In this document: piece after piece, positions 44,620 to 52,677 of the stretch
Layout: each line of letters starts with the position of its first letter
How positions within the stretch are numbered: the stretch's first letter is position 1
DNA from: JANSWO01 sp964351875
GTDB taxonomy: Bacteria; Pseudomonadota; Gammaproteobacteria; Pseudomonadales; Azotimanducaceae
Length of the DNA: 64,000 nt
Direction: 5' to 3'
Assembly: GCA_964351875.1 (NCBI GenBank)
Contig: CAYGQC010000002.1
Coordinates: forward strand, 18,760 to 82,759
Notes under the pieces: generated by a model
Told to the model about the DNA's origin: nothing
Database searches by the model: none
Seen by the model: only the letters and a program-made list of their open reading frames with translations
Made by a program: the position numbers and the translations under genes

Positions 44620-45276
44620 CTAGCTGACGAGCGGTTTGAGTACGAGCTCTACGCGCCGATTCAACTGACGACCAGACGGCGTGCCATTGTCTGCCACCGG
44701 ATAGTTCGGACCGTAGCCATCTGCATAGATTCGCATCGGTTCAATACCCTGGCTCTGAAGATAGCGAGCAACGCTACCCGCCCGTCGCTGGGACAGATTC
44801 ATATTGTGATCAAAGCTGCCCGTGCTGTCGGTGTGGCCAGCGACATCGATTAGCGTCTTGTCATACTCATCAAGCACGAGAACGACCGAGTTAAGCACGT
44901 CGTAGAAGTCCGCCCGCAAGGCATGCTGATCGACATCAAAGGTGATGTTGCCCGGCATGCTGAGCACGAGCTGGTCGCCCGTTCGAACGACGCGAACGCC
45001 AGTGCCTTCGAGCTGGGCTCGCAGCTTGTTCTCCTGCGCGTCCATGTACGCGCCAACGGCGGTTCCGCTCAACGCTCCAACGCCAGCGCCGATCAATGCT
45101 CGCTCGCGACGCTCATCCGCATCATCACCGGTGAGCGCACCAACAACCGCGCCGATAGCGGCGCCGATCGCTGCGCCCTTGGCCTTGTTAGAGGCTTCGC
45201 GTTCGCCGGTATAAGGATTTGTGGTGCAGCCAGCGACAAAGAGGCCGGCCGCGGTCAGTAGAATTATCCGTCGCAT
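44620..45276 (-). CDS. OmpA-family lipoprotein with glycine-zipper segment
   Basis: A 218-residue lipoprotein: signal peptide with lipobox FVAGC (Cys17), a glycine-zipper region (KGAAIGAAIGAVVGALTGDD and GAGVGALSGTAVGAYMD) and a C-terminal OmpA peptidoglycan-binding domain (NITFDVDQHALR, VAGHTDSTGS, NLSQRRAGSVARYL, NRRVEL). Domain order is that of E. coli YiaD. It probably tethers the outer membrane to the cell wall. ATG 45276 fixes the lipoprotein signal; the longer frame to 45363 does not. Confidence 0.92.
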   Translation of the reverse strand: MRRIILLTAAGLFVAGCTTNPYTGEREASNKAKGAAIGAAIGAVVGALTGDDADERRERALIGAGVGALSGTAVGAYMDAQENKLRAQLEGTGVRVVRTGDQLVLSMPGNITFDVDQHALRADFYDVLNSVVLVLDEYDKTLIDVAGHTDSTGSFDHNMNLSQRRAGSVARYLQSQGIEPMRIYADGYGPNYPVADNGTPSGRQLNRRVELVLKPLVS

Positions 45277-45367
45277 GTTGTGTCTCTGCTCAAAGTTGAC
45301 GTTCGAGGAACCCGCGCGGCCAGGGGCCGCCCAGGTCATGGGTGTTGAGAGTAGGCTCGACAAGCAT

Positions 45368-45391
45368 AGGTTGCATGGCTAAACGCAACCT
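45368..45391 (-). terminator. Stem-loop between the PAP2 and OmpA-like lipoprotein genes
   Basis: AGGTTGC and GCAACCT (45368-45374, 45385-45391) form a perfect 7-bp stem with a 10-base loop, 14 bases after the PAP2 stop on the minus strand. There is no T-run, so it is a weak terminator or mRNA-stabilising hairpin. Confidence 0.35.
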
Positions 45392-45404
45392 GAACACCGC
45401 GCAC

Positions 45405-46193
45405 TTAGTGAAGCGGCAGTGTGATAGACATCGCAGTCCCGCCCGGTAACGGCGTAGCGCTAAGAAGCACCCCAGTGTCACCCGGCAGAAAGGCCTCGCT
45501 AACAAAGCGAGCAATGAAATTGCCCAACGCAAACCCGGCCAGAGCATCGCTCATGTGGTGCTTACCGCCTTCGACCCGCGCGAAGCTGCCGCTCGCCGCC
45601 ATCGTATACGCAGTGGCATTCAACCCGGTCCTCGCCCAGCCCGGCATATCGATGGCCGACAGGTTGCGACGAATAAGGTGAGCGCGCGCCGCGGAATTGG
45701 TCGCATGCCCGGACGGGAAGCTTCGATCATTACGGCCGTTGGGTCGCTCCCGGCCGGTCACTTCCTTGAGGCCCTCCGCAACCGCACCCTCGAGCGCGAA
45801 ACTCAGCAGGCCCACACCGAGCCCGCGCGCTTTGTCGCCCAGCGAGTCACTGGGCGCGATCAGCGCACTGATGACGTAGCCGGCACCGAGCAGATCTCGC
45901 AAATCATCGGAGCGACCCAGCGCGTCCTCGCCAAACAGTGGCGCCTCGTCCATCGCCCAGTCAGTAACCTCGTCATCGAGATCACCGACGGTGAGCAGTG
46001 CAGCACCGGCGAGAGGCGCCCAGCTCACTGGATCGAACGCGGCCGTCTTGAGCGCAGCGCCAAGATGCTCTCCAGTCGGCCAGCGAGCACTGCTGCCCCA
46101 ACTGTTTCCAGCCGGGTTACTGGCACAACCGCTCAGCAGGCAGAGGGTGATGGCTGTGACGATATACGCTGGCGAGCGCGGGATGCTGGACAT
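45405..46193 (-). CDS. PAP2-family phosphatase lipoprotein
   Basis: A 262-residue PAP2 (type 2 phosphatidic acid phosphatase) domain protein with lipoprotein signal LCLLSGC. The three PAP2 motifs are seen: KEVTGRERP, FPSGH and FARVEGGKHHMSDALAG. It probably dephosphorylates a lipid phosphate or polyprenyl pyrophosphate in the periplasm. ATG 46193 starts the lipoprotein signal; the open frame upstream to 46571 antisense to the hydrolase is a shadow. Confidence 0.9.
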   Translation of the reverse strand: MSSIPRSPAYIVTAITLCLLSGCASNPAGNSWGSSARWPTGEHLGAALKTAAFDPVSWAPLAGAALLTVGDLDDEVTDWAMDEAPLFGEDALGRSDDLRDLLGAGYVISALIAPSDSLGDKARGLGVGLLSFALEGAVAEGLKEVTGRERPNGRNDRSFPSGHATNSAARAHLIRRNLSAIDMPGWARTGLNATAYTMAASGSFARVEGGKHHMSDALAGFALGNFIARFVSEAFLPGDTGVLLSATPLPGGTAMSITLPLH

Positions 46194-46388
46194 GGGGCTT
46201 ATCCGGACAAACGAAATGGAATCGAGGCGGCTCACCCTAGCGACAGCCACCGCGAAATCAAGGCTTAACGACGTCGAATCACTCGCCGGAATCGCAAGAT
46301 TAGCGAAAACACCCCATTGCAGGTGCGCGCTGGCCGGGTAGAGTTTGGCCAACCCGCCAGAACCACCGAATGCGCAGGAGAGCCCAAC

Positions 46389-47012
46389 ATGGATCAAGAG
46401 CTGACAGTTAACGGCGAGGCGGGAGCGATCCAGGCTCGGCTGACGGCCACCGAGGCCGACACTGTTCGGGGGATCGCCGTGCTCTGCCACCCGCATCCCT
46501 CGTACGGCGGCAGTATGGATGACGCCGTTCTGAACACGGCCGCCCAGACGCTGGGCGAAAACGGCTTCCACTGCCTGAGATTCAACTTTCGCGGCGTGGG
46601 CGCGAGCGAGGGGGCATTCGATTCGGGTCTCGGTGAGCAGAAGGACGTCGTCAGCGTCGTCGAGTTCGCCCGCACGCAGTCATCCGGCGAACTCGTACTG
46701 CTGGTGGGCTATTCGTTCGGTGCAGCCATGGCCTGGAACGCGGCGTCCCACGCTGGAGAACTGGACCAGCTACTACTCATCGCTCCGCCAACCTCGGCGA
46801 TGACCTTCGATTCAGGCCCACCGCCCTGCCCCACCACAGCCTTGTACGGGAGCGTGGATGACTACGTCAGCGAGTCTGCCCTGGCGGCTTACGGCGAAGT
46901 AATCTGGCGCGTCATAGATCACGCAGATCACTTTTTCACCGGAGAACACGAACAACTCGCCGCGCTCATCGCCGACTCCCTGCCGCCGGATTCGGTCTCG
47001 CAGGACGTCTAA
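46389..47012 (+). CDS. Alpha/beta hydrolase, small CHCH-PHP type
   Basis: A 207-residue alpha/beta-hydrolase of the group with motif CHPHPSYGGSMDD after strand 3, nucleophile elbow GYSFG, and the late histidine in DHADHFFTG. Such short proteins are esterases or lipase-like enzymes of unknown substrate. ATG 46389 has AGGAGA upstream; 195 bases separate it from the divergent PAP2 gene. Confidence 0.88.
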   Translation: MDQELTVNGEAGAIQARLTATEADTVRGIAVLCHPHPSYGGSMDDAVLNTAAQTLGENGFHCLRFNFRGVGASEGAFDSGLGEQKDVVSVVEFARTQSSGELVLLVGYSFGAAMAWNAASHAGELDQLLLIAPPTSAMTFDSGPPPCPTTALYGSVDDYVSESALAAYGEVIWRVIDHADHFFTGEHEQLAALIADSLPPDSVSQDV

Positions 47013-47080
47013 CCGGTTCAGAATCAATTCAGCGCCGCGTGCTACGGTCTGGCCTGAGGATTGCTTGAAGGAGCAGACTG

Positions 47081-47659
47081 ATGAACCACCCTGTACTCAA
47101 CACCCTGAAATCGGCGGCCAAACGAGCGCCGCACTCCGCTCGCGCGCGCAAGCTGCGCAGCAGCTCAATCGGCGCTGTGATGGCAATCGCTCTATCCATG
47201 CTATTCGCCAGCGCACCGGCTAGCGCTGGCGATCGAGGCCACGGCTACCGGTCGGGGCACGGTGATTTTCGCAGTGCCGTAAGGCACGGATATCGGGACA
47301 ACTACCGGCACCGCGGCTATCGCAACGACTATCGACATCACAACAGTTACTACAGATCCCACCGTCGACACAGCAACAACGATGCTGCCTATCTGATTGG
47401 CGGGTTGGTACTCGGCTCAGTGATTACCCACGCGGTGACGAACCGTTACGACAGCCCAAGACGCTACAACACCTACTCCAATCGGGAAGTCGTCTACGTG
47501 AACCAGCCGCAGACGGTGCGCACCTACTCAACGAGTGCCCCGGCCGTGCAGGGTCGCCGTCTGTACCGCGATCTCGACGGCAACTGTTTCGAGCGCTTGA
47601 ACGATGCTGCCGGCAACGAGCTATTGCAGGAATTGCCGGAAGGTGCCTGCGAATGGTGA
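47081..47659 (+). CDS. Secreted His/Tyr/Arg-rich protein, function unknown
   Basis: A 192-residue protein with a GGAG site before ATG. Residues 30-50 are a signal peptide (AVMAIALSMLFASAPASAG). Then comes a low-complexity stretch rich in Arg, His, Tyr, Gly and Asn (about 50-100), a hydrophobic glycine segment (AAYLIGGLVLGSVITHAV) and a C-terminal part with Cys174 and Cys190 (DLDGNCFERL and EGACEW). The composition suggests metal, nucleic-acid or envelope binding but no family is recognised. Confidence 0.72.
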   Translation: MNHPVLNTLKSAAKRAPHSARARKLRSSSIGAVMAIALSMLFASAPASAGDRGHGYRSGHGDFRSAVRHGYRDNYRHRGYRNDYRHHNSYYRSHRRHSNNDAAYLIGGLVLGSVITHAVTNRYDSPRRYNTYSNREVVYVNQPQTVRTYSTSAPAVQGRRLYRDLDGNCFERLNDAAGNELLQELPEGACEW

Positions 47660-47731
47660 GTCTACGGGCTACGCCCCGGGGGCGGCTGCCTGACGCTGCC
47701 TTCGCTGCTAAACCCAGCTAAACCCAACAGA

Positions 47732-47763
47732 AAGCGCGGCTCCGCTCAGGGCGGACCGCGCTT
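47732..47763. terminator. Bidirectional terminator-like hairpin between convergent genes
   Basis: AAGCGCGG (47732-47739) pairs with CCGCGCTT (47756-47763), with an inner stem TCCGC/GCGGA (47741-47745, 47751-47755). It is centred in the 140-base gap between the convergent secreted-protein and NnrU-type genes, which is where a shared terminator is expected. No long T-run is present on either side. Confidence 0.55.
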
Positions 47764-47799
47764 CGGACGATGAGGGGATGGCTAAACGCCAACTCCGCC

Positions 47800-48483
47800 C
47801 TACCAGTAGATCGCTGCCCCGCCCGATAGCCATTCGTGGCCCCAGAACATCGCGAGATACCCCAGCACGCCGATCAGCACCGGCAGCCAAAGCTCCGACA
47901 GCACCAGCTTGTTGCGCCCTTTGAGAATGGCGCCGAAGGGCACATTCGATGTGACTGAAGCAAAAGCCGTCCAATTCGACCCGAGAGTCGAAGCCTTCTT
48001 GGCATCAATCAGGATCGTTCCCAGCCCTGCCAGCAGCAGGAAAATGCTGAAGAACGTTACCGCGACCGTGTCAGGATTGGCCACGATATGGCCGATCGAC
48101 CAGATGATGACAGACCACATAAATGGATGGCGCGTGATTCGAACCAACCCGCGAGCGGGCTCCGGATCAGCCGCGCGATCTCCCATCCCAACCTGGGTCG
48201 GGTTAGGTACCAGAAAGCCGCCAAAGAGAAAGATGGCCGCGATGGGCATGGTCAGCTTGGACACCCAGTAGAGCGACGCATCGAGAGACCAGAGGTAGTC
48301 GAAACGCGGCGCGTTAGCGAAAGCCCATATCAGCCAGCCGATCGCAGCCAATGAGACAAGCGAGTACAGACCGAGATAGGGTCCTTCGCCGAGCTTACCC
48401 ACTAAAGCCGCCCGAGCCGGAGAGCTGCTGATGCCGAAATGGCTGACGAGCAAAAAAGCACCCGCGATCATTACTTCAACCAT
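47800..48483 (-). CDS. NnrU-family membrane protein
   Basis: A 227-residue membrane protein with about six hydrophobic segments and the family landmark LVRITRHPFMWSVIIWSIGHIVAN. NnrU proteins were linked to nitric-oxide/denitrification clusters, but homologues resemble ICMT-like methyltransferases and are widespread; no denitrification genes are nearby. ATG at 48483; the open frame to 48723 adds a segment without membrane character. Confidence 0.9.
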   Translation of the reverse strand: MVEVMIAGAFLLVSHFGISSSPARAALVGKLGEGPYLGLYSLVSLAAIGWLIWAFANAPRFDYLWSLDASLYWVSKLTMPIAAIFLFGGFLVPNPTQVGMGDRAADPEPARGLVRITRHPFMWSVIIWSIGHIVANPDTVAVTFFSIFLLLAGLGTILIDAKKASTLGSNWTAFASVTSNVPFGAILKGRNKLVLSELWLPVLIGVLGYLAMFWGHEWLSGGAAIYW

Positions 48484-48758
48484 GTTTGGTCCTTGAGTCA
48501 TCCGTTGCGTTTTCGAGAGCCGAGCACCCGCCCAGCCGCGAAGCGCGGCACGGTTATCCTTGATCACGGCGCCACCTGTCAAGGCGAGTGCCGGGGCGCG
48601 AGCGTGTGACAACCTGTCGACTGGCGAGTACGCCAGGTAACTCATCCGGTCTTGCCAGCGAACGAGCCTCTGCCTAACCTCGATGCTCGCCGGAGACAAC
48701 GTGCATTCGGCGACACTCAACAAGACACGATCATCAGAGTCATCCGGGGGGAGACATT

Positions 48759-49649
48759 TTGGATACAGCCGGTAAAACCGCGTTTGTCACAGGCGGCGCG
48801 AGCGGGCTTGGGCTAGCGATGGCCAAATCATTCGCCGCCGCGGGGATGAATGTCGTTCTCGCAGACGTGGAGCAGGCTAGCCTGGACAGCGCGACAGCCT
48901 GGTTCGAAAGCGCCAACACCGATGTCCTGCCGCTGCGGCTGGATGTCACCGCGCGAAACAGTGTCACCGACGCCGTTGACGCAGCCGAGGCGCGATTCGG
49001 TCCGATTCACGTGCTATGCAACAACGCCGGTGTGGCCGTCGGCGGCGCGGCGCAGGACATGCAGTTCAATGACTGGGATTGGGTCCTGGGCGTCAATCTC
49101 AACGGCGTGGTCAACACGCTACAGACCGTGTTGCCACGAATGCTGGCACACACAGAGCCGGCTCACATTGTGAACACGGCATCGATGGCCGGGCACTTCG
49201 GTATCGCCGGTATGTCGGTCTACAATGCCAGCAAATTCGCAGTGGTCGGGCTGTCTGAATCACTGCGGGCCGATCTCGCCGCAACCAATGTGAACGTCTC
49301 GGTGCTCTGCCCCGGCGTGGTCCGTACCGGCATCTTCGAGTCCGGCCGCAACCGGCCAGACGGCCTCACATCGAGCGTCGACACCGCCGCTCAGACGCTG
49401 ACCAGTGACGCAACCGACGAAGAACGGCCGGAGCGCGTGGCTGCAATGCTAGCCAGCGCACTCGACGCCGAAACCGTCGGTGACATGGTTCTCGATGCCG
49501 TACGCGAGAACGATTTCTACATCTTCAGCCATCCGGAGTACGCGCCGGTGCTCACTATGCGCAGCGCGGAGCAAGCTGAAGCATTCGAGCGCTGGCAACG
49601 ATGGCGCCATGACCACGGCATCAAAGACACAATCCTTGGAAATCTCTGA
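48759..49649 (+). CDS. Short-chain dehydrogenase/reductase
   Basis: A 296-residue classical SDR. Cofactor motif TGGASGLGLAMA near residue 8, NNAG at about 87, catalytic Ser in NTASMAG and YxxxK as YNASK. TTG start at 48759, with GGGGGAG six bases upstream; no other start keeps the cofactor fold. The 80-residue C-terminus after the fold is longer than minimal SDRs. A second SDR begins two bases after the stop, suggesting a two-gene operon. Confidence 0.92.
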   Translation: MDTAGKTAFVTGGASGLGLAMAKSFAAAGMNVVLADVEQASLDSATAWFESANTDVLPLRLDVTARNSVTDAVDAAEARFGPIHVLCNNAGVAVGGAAQDMQFNDWDWVLGVNLNGVVNTLQTVLPRMLAHTEPAHIVNTASMAGHFGIAGMSVYNASKFAVVGLSESLRADLAATNVNVSVLCPGVVRTGIFESGRNRPDGLTSSVDTAAQTLTSDATDEERPERVAAMLASALDAETVGDMVLDAVRENDFYIFSHPEYAPVLTMRSAEQAEAFERWQRWRHDHGIKDTILGNL

Positions 49650-49650
49650 C

Positions 49651-50472
49651 ATGAAAAGACTCGACGGAAAGACAGCACTGATCACAGGCGCGGCTCGAGG
49701 GTTAGGCGAGGCCATTGCCCGTCGGTTCGCCGAAGCCGGGGCACGGGTTTTCATTAACGATCTGAACCTGGCCGCCGCGCAGGAAACCGCAGAGCGTCTC
49801 GGCGGCTACGGGCTCGCCGCAGACGTGGGCAACGCCGACTCTGTGACCGCCATGTTTGCCGAGCTGTGGCAACAGACCGACAGCCTGGACATACTCGTTA
49901 ACAACGCCGGCATCAGCGGGCTTGAAGGCATGAACGACATCGAGTCACGCATCACTGACATGCTGTCTCACGCGGAAAAAGTTGCCACCGGTGAGCCAAT
50001 CGAGTCCATCCCAGGTGGAACCGACAGCGCGACCGATGCCGACTGGCACAAGATGATGTCGGTGCATGTAGACGGCACGTTCCACTGCAGCCGCGAAGCC
50101 CTGAAACGCATGTATCCCGCCAAGACCGGCAACATCATCAACATGGGTTCGATCATGGGTACGCTCGGCCGCGGCGGCGGTACCGCTTACTGCACAGCCA
50201 AAGCAGCAATTTTGGGTTTCACGCGCGCGCTGGCCCACGAAGCCGCGCCAATGAACGTTCGCGTCAACGCTATCGCACCAGGCTGGATCGCAACCGACAT
50301 GACGGACCCGATGGAGGCCATGCATCCAATGCTGAAGATGCAGACACCCCTCGCCCGACTTGGGGATGTTGACGATATCGCGTGGGCCGCGGTCTACCTG
50401 GCAAGCGACGAGGCCAAGTTCGTTACCGGCCAGACGCTGTCGCCTAACGGCGGCTGGTATATGTCTCAATAG
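49651..50472 (+). CDS. Short-chain dehydrogenase/reductase with insertion
   Basis: A 273-residue classical SDR (TGAARGLGEAIARRFAEAG, LVNNAG, MGSIMG, YCTAK, and the C-terminal SPNGGWY). Between the NNAG motif and the active-site strand it carries about 25 extra residues (from SRITDMLSHAEKVATG to GTDSATD), placed near the substrate-binding side. ATG 49651, one base after the first SDR stop. The pair may act in one oxidation pathway, for example of a hydroxy-lipid or sterol, but substrates are not identifiable. Confidence 0.92.
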   Translation: MKRLDGKTALITGAARGLGEAIARRFAEAGARVFINDLNLAAAQETAERLGGYGLAADVGNADSVTAMFAELWQQTDSLDILVNNAGISGLEGMNDIESRITDMLSHAEKVATGEPIESIPGGTDSATDADWHKMMSVHVDGTFHCSREALKRMYPAKTGNIINMGSIMGTLGRGGGTAYCTAKAAILGFTRALAHEAAPMNVRVNAIAPGWIATDMTDPMEAMHPMLKMQTPLARLGDVDDIAWAAVYLASDEAKFVTGQTLSPNGGWYMSQ

Positions 50473-50499
50473 CGTACCGGCCGGGACGCTTCAAAACCC

Positions 50500-51270
50500 T
50501 CAGACCAGATAGCGCTCGCGCAGCTTCGCGCGGGCGTTATCATCCAGACCAATTTCACGCAGATAGCCGTCGATACTGCCGAATCTCGAGCGCATCGTGT
50601 CCAGCGCTGTCCCCAGATACTCTGCCCGAACACCCGATAGAGCCCGCACCTCCTCGGGGTCGATGTCCGTAATGCCGTAGTTCTTAACCAACCGGCGATA
50701 CATGTAACCCTCAAAGTCGAGCACATCGTTCGTGAGCAGATAGTCGGCCATGACCGACTCTTCACTGACACCGAGGGCGAGCTGGACGATAGCGACGGCA
50801 ACACCGGTGCGATCTTTACCCGCGGTGCAGTGCACCAGAAAGCCGCCGTCGTCCGTATTCAGCAGGGCCTGCACGTAGAGCCGGTAATCGTCGACATGAG
50901 TAGCGACGAGCTCGCGATTGATCGCGCACATGAAGTCCACGCGCGCCTGCACACCCGCCGTCTGCCGCTCGCTGGAAAGCGATGCGCCAAGCATCGCAGC
51001 GCTGGCCGGATCCATAGGGATGTGCACACGCTCAGTATGATGCTCGGCAATCGCTGTTGGGTCCTCAAGCAGTTCGTCGTGGCGCCGCAGATCGCACAGC
51101 CTAACGATCCCTAGCTCGGCAAACTGCTCAATACCCGCGGGCGTGATGCTGGCCAGATTGCCGCAACGAAAGAGCATGCCGGAACGGACTTGCCGGTTAT
51201 CAGTTCCAGGGTAGCCGCCGAAATCCCGAAAATTCAGGGCTCCATCGATCTGCAACAGTCGATCCGACAT
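50500..51270 (-). CDS. Tyrosine/dual-specificity protein phosphatase family (Y_phosphatase3)
   Basis: A 256-residue phosphatase with P-loop HCTAGKDRTG (HCxxGxxR) and N-terminal FRDFGGY/YRSG-type motifs (NFRDFGGYPG, VRSGMLFRCG). Members related to MptpB and phosphoinositide phosphatases act on phosphotyrosine or lipids. ATG 51270 starts before the FRDFGG motif; the extension to 51306 is not family-like. The double-glycine peptide gene lies 89 bases upstream on the same strand. Confidence 0.92.
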   Translation of the reverse strand: MSDRLLQIDGALNFRDFGGYPGTDNRQVRSGMLFRCGNLASITPAGIEQFAELGIVRLCDLRRHDELLEDPTAIAEHHTERVHIPMDPASAAMLGASLSSERQTAGVQARVDFMCAINRELVATHVDDYRLYVQALLNTDDGGFLVHCTAGKDRTGVAVAIVQLALGVSEESVMADYLLTNDVLDFEGYMYRRLVKNYGITDIDPEEVRALSGVRAEYLGTALDTMRSRFGSIDGYLREIGLDDNARAKLRERYLV

Positions 51271-51359
51271 CACTCGCTCCCGCGGAAAAGCGCGCGAGTA
51301 TAGCAATGCCGGATCATTGAAAAGCGAACCGATGGCCCGCGTGGTCTTTCTGGTTGGCG

Positions 51360-51536
51360 TTAGCGGCCCACCTCAAGCGGCCGCCAGGGATCCGGCGACG
51401 GGTCGAAGGTCGGCACCTGGCCTCGGCGCTGGCCCAGATTAGGGTACAGCTCGACGAAGGGTTCGACCCGGGGGCACGGCGACGTATCGCAACCGCCGGA
51501 TACATTGAGCAGCTCTTCAGCCTTCAGTTCTCGCAT
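51360..51536 (-). CDS. Small peptide with double-glycine (bacteriocin-type) leader
   Basis: A 58-codon gene starting with ATG 51536, with AGGA seven bases upstream, and ending TAA at 51360. Residues 1-15, MRELKAEELLNVSGG, fit the double-glycine leader consensus (hydrophobic/acidic ELxxxEL spacing, VSGG before cleavage). The predicted 43-residue core starts with Cys16 and has Cys21, then seven or more prolines and charged residues with an Arg C-terminus; it is not homologous to any bacteriocin I recognise. GG leaders are normally cleaved by C39-peptidase ABC exporters, and none is in the window. A leader match by chance cannot be excluded, but codon use and the ribosome site support a real gene. 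Confidence 0.62.
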   Translation of the reverse strand: MRELKAEELLNVSGGCDTSPCPRVEPFVELYPNLGQRRGQVPTFDPSPDPWRPLEVGR

Positions 51537-51656
51537 GGGTATGTCCTCATGAGTTCAGGGACGCAAACGATAGCCCGCGCAATTGCTGTGAGCTGGCCGA
51601 AATCACCCCATCGCGCTTGCTCAATCTGCCTTCAGGCACGTAAGTTGTCGCTCATA

Positions 51657-51694
51657 TCAGTTCACCTCGATCAGTTCACCGCTATGAGTTCACA
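51657..51694. repeat. Three direct repeats at 14-base spacing upstream of the epoxide-hydrolase-like gene
   Basis: TCAGTTCACC occurs at 51657-51666 and 51671-51680, and a third copy with TGAGTTCACA is at 51685-51694, each exactly 14 bases apart. They end 14 bases before the ATG at 51709, overlapping the position of the hydrolase ribosome site and lying 120 bases upstream of the peptide gene. They could be operator half-sites for a helical-phase binding protein. Confidence 0.55.
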
Positions 51695-51708
51695 CACGGA
51701 GACCCGCC

Positions 51709-52668
51709 ATGTCCGCCAACAGCTTTGATGCAGAAACCTTTTTCGATTCCCCTGAAATGGTGCAGCTGCCCGGTGTGAAGCTGGCTGTCTACAGCGCGGG
51801 TGAGGGCCGGCCGATCGTGCTCTGCCACGGCTGGCCGGAAATCGCCTATTCCTGGCGCTTTCAGGTGCCAGCGCTTATCGATGCGGGCTATCACGTGATC
51901 CTGCCGGACATGCGCGGCTTCGGCCGGTCAGAGGTTCCCGAAGCAGTCGAGGCCTATGATGCGACCCACATCATCGGGGATCTTACTGCGCTGATCGGCC
52001 ACTACGGTTACGACAGCGCGGTCTTCGTGGGCCACGACTGGGGCGCGATCAACGTCTGGAACCTGGCCGAGCTGGCACCGGCAAGCGTTGACGGCATTGT
52101 CAACATGAGCGTGCCGCACCTGGATCGGGGGCCGAAACCCTGGGTCGATTTCTGGGACGAGATGCTCGGGGACGATCTCTACATCGTGCACTTCAACAAA
52201 CATCCCGGCGTCGCCGACGCCGCATTTGAAGCGGGCACGGAGAACCTGCTGCGCGCGCTGTATCGCGGCGGCCAATGGCTGGAGGAGCCTCGCTCACTGC
52301 CGCCGGGAATGCCGATGCTGCATCTGGCGAACGGCGTCGAGGTCGGTGGCAAGCTGATCATGAGCGAAGCCGAGCTGGCCGTTTTTGTTGCAGCCTTCAA
52401 AACCAGCGGTTTCACGGGCGGTTTGAATTACTACCGCAATTTCAATCGCAACTGGCACCTTCTAAAAGACAAGCCGCTCCCGATCACGATTCCCACGCTG
52501 ATGCTGCAGGGCCGCTTCGACATGGTACCCGCCGATGCCAGCCTGGGTGACCGCGTCAGCAACCTGACCTACCACATGCTCGACTGCGGACACTGGATTC
52601 AACAGGAACTGCCCGAGCAAACCAACGAGTTGATGCTGGCCTGGCTCGCCGAGCACGCGGCTCCGTAG
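51709..52668 (+). CDS. Epoxide hydrolase-like alpha/beta hydrolase
   Basis: A 319-residue alpha/beta-hydrolase of the soluble epoxide-hydrolase group. Oxyanion HGWPE, nucleophile elbow with Asp in VGHDWGA, cap tyrosine in LNYYRNF, acid near LQGRFDMV and catalytic histidine in DCGHWIQQE. All triad residues are intact, favouring an epoxide hydrolase or haloalkane dehalogenase-like enzyme. It is divergent from the peptide gene (172 bases). Confidence 0.9.
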   Translation: MSANSFDAETFFDSPEMVQLPGVKLAVYSAGEGRPIVLCHGWPEIAYSWRFQVPALIDAGYHVILPDMRGFGRSEVPEAVEAYDATHIIGDLTALIGHYGYDSAVFVGHDWGAINVWNLAELAPASVDGIVNMSVPHLDRGPKPWVDFWDEMLGDDLYIVHFNKHPGVADAAFEAGTENLLRALYRGGQWLEEPRSLPPGMPMLHLANGVEVGGKLIMSEAELAVFVAAFKTSGFTGGLNYYRNFNRNWHLLKDKPLPITIPTLMLQGRFDMVPADASLGDRVSNLTYHMLDCGHWIQQELPEQTNELMLAWLAEHAAP

Positions 52669-52677
52669 AGCGACGAC

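Noticed and set aside
51455..51475. GGTTCGACCC-type tRNA T-arm lookalike
   Set aside because: No acceptor stem, D-arm or anticodon arm can be folded around it; it is within the small peptide gene.
51354..51728. 124-codon plus-strand frame over the small peptide gene
   Set aside because: No ribosome site, runs into the hydrolase gene in another frame, and has poor amino-acid composition; the minus-strand GG-leader frame is the better explanation.
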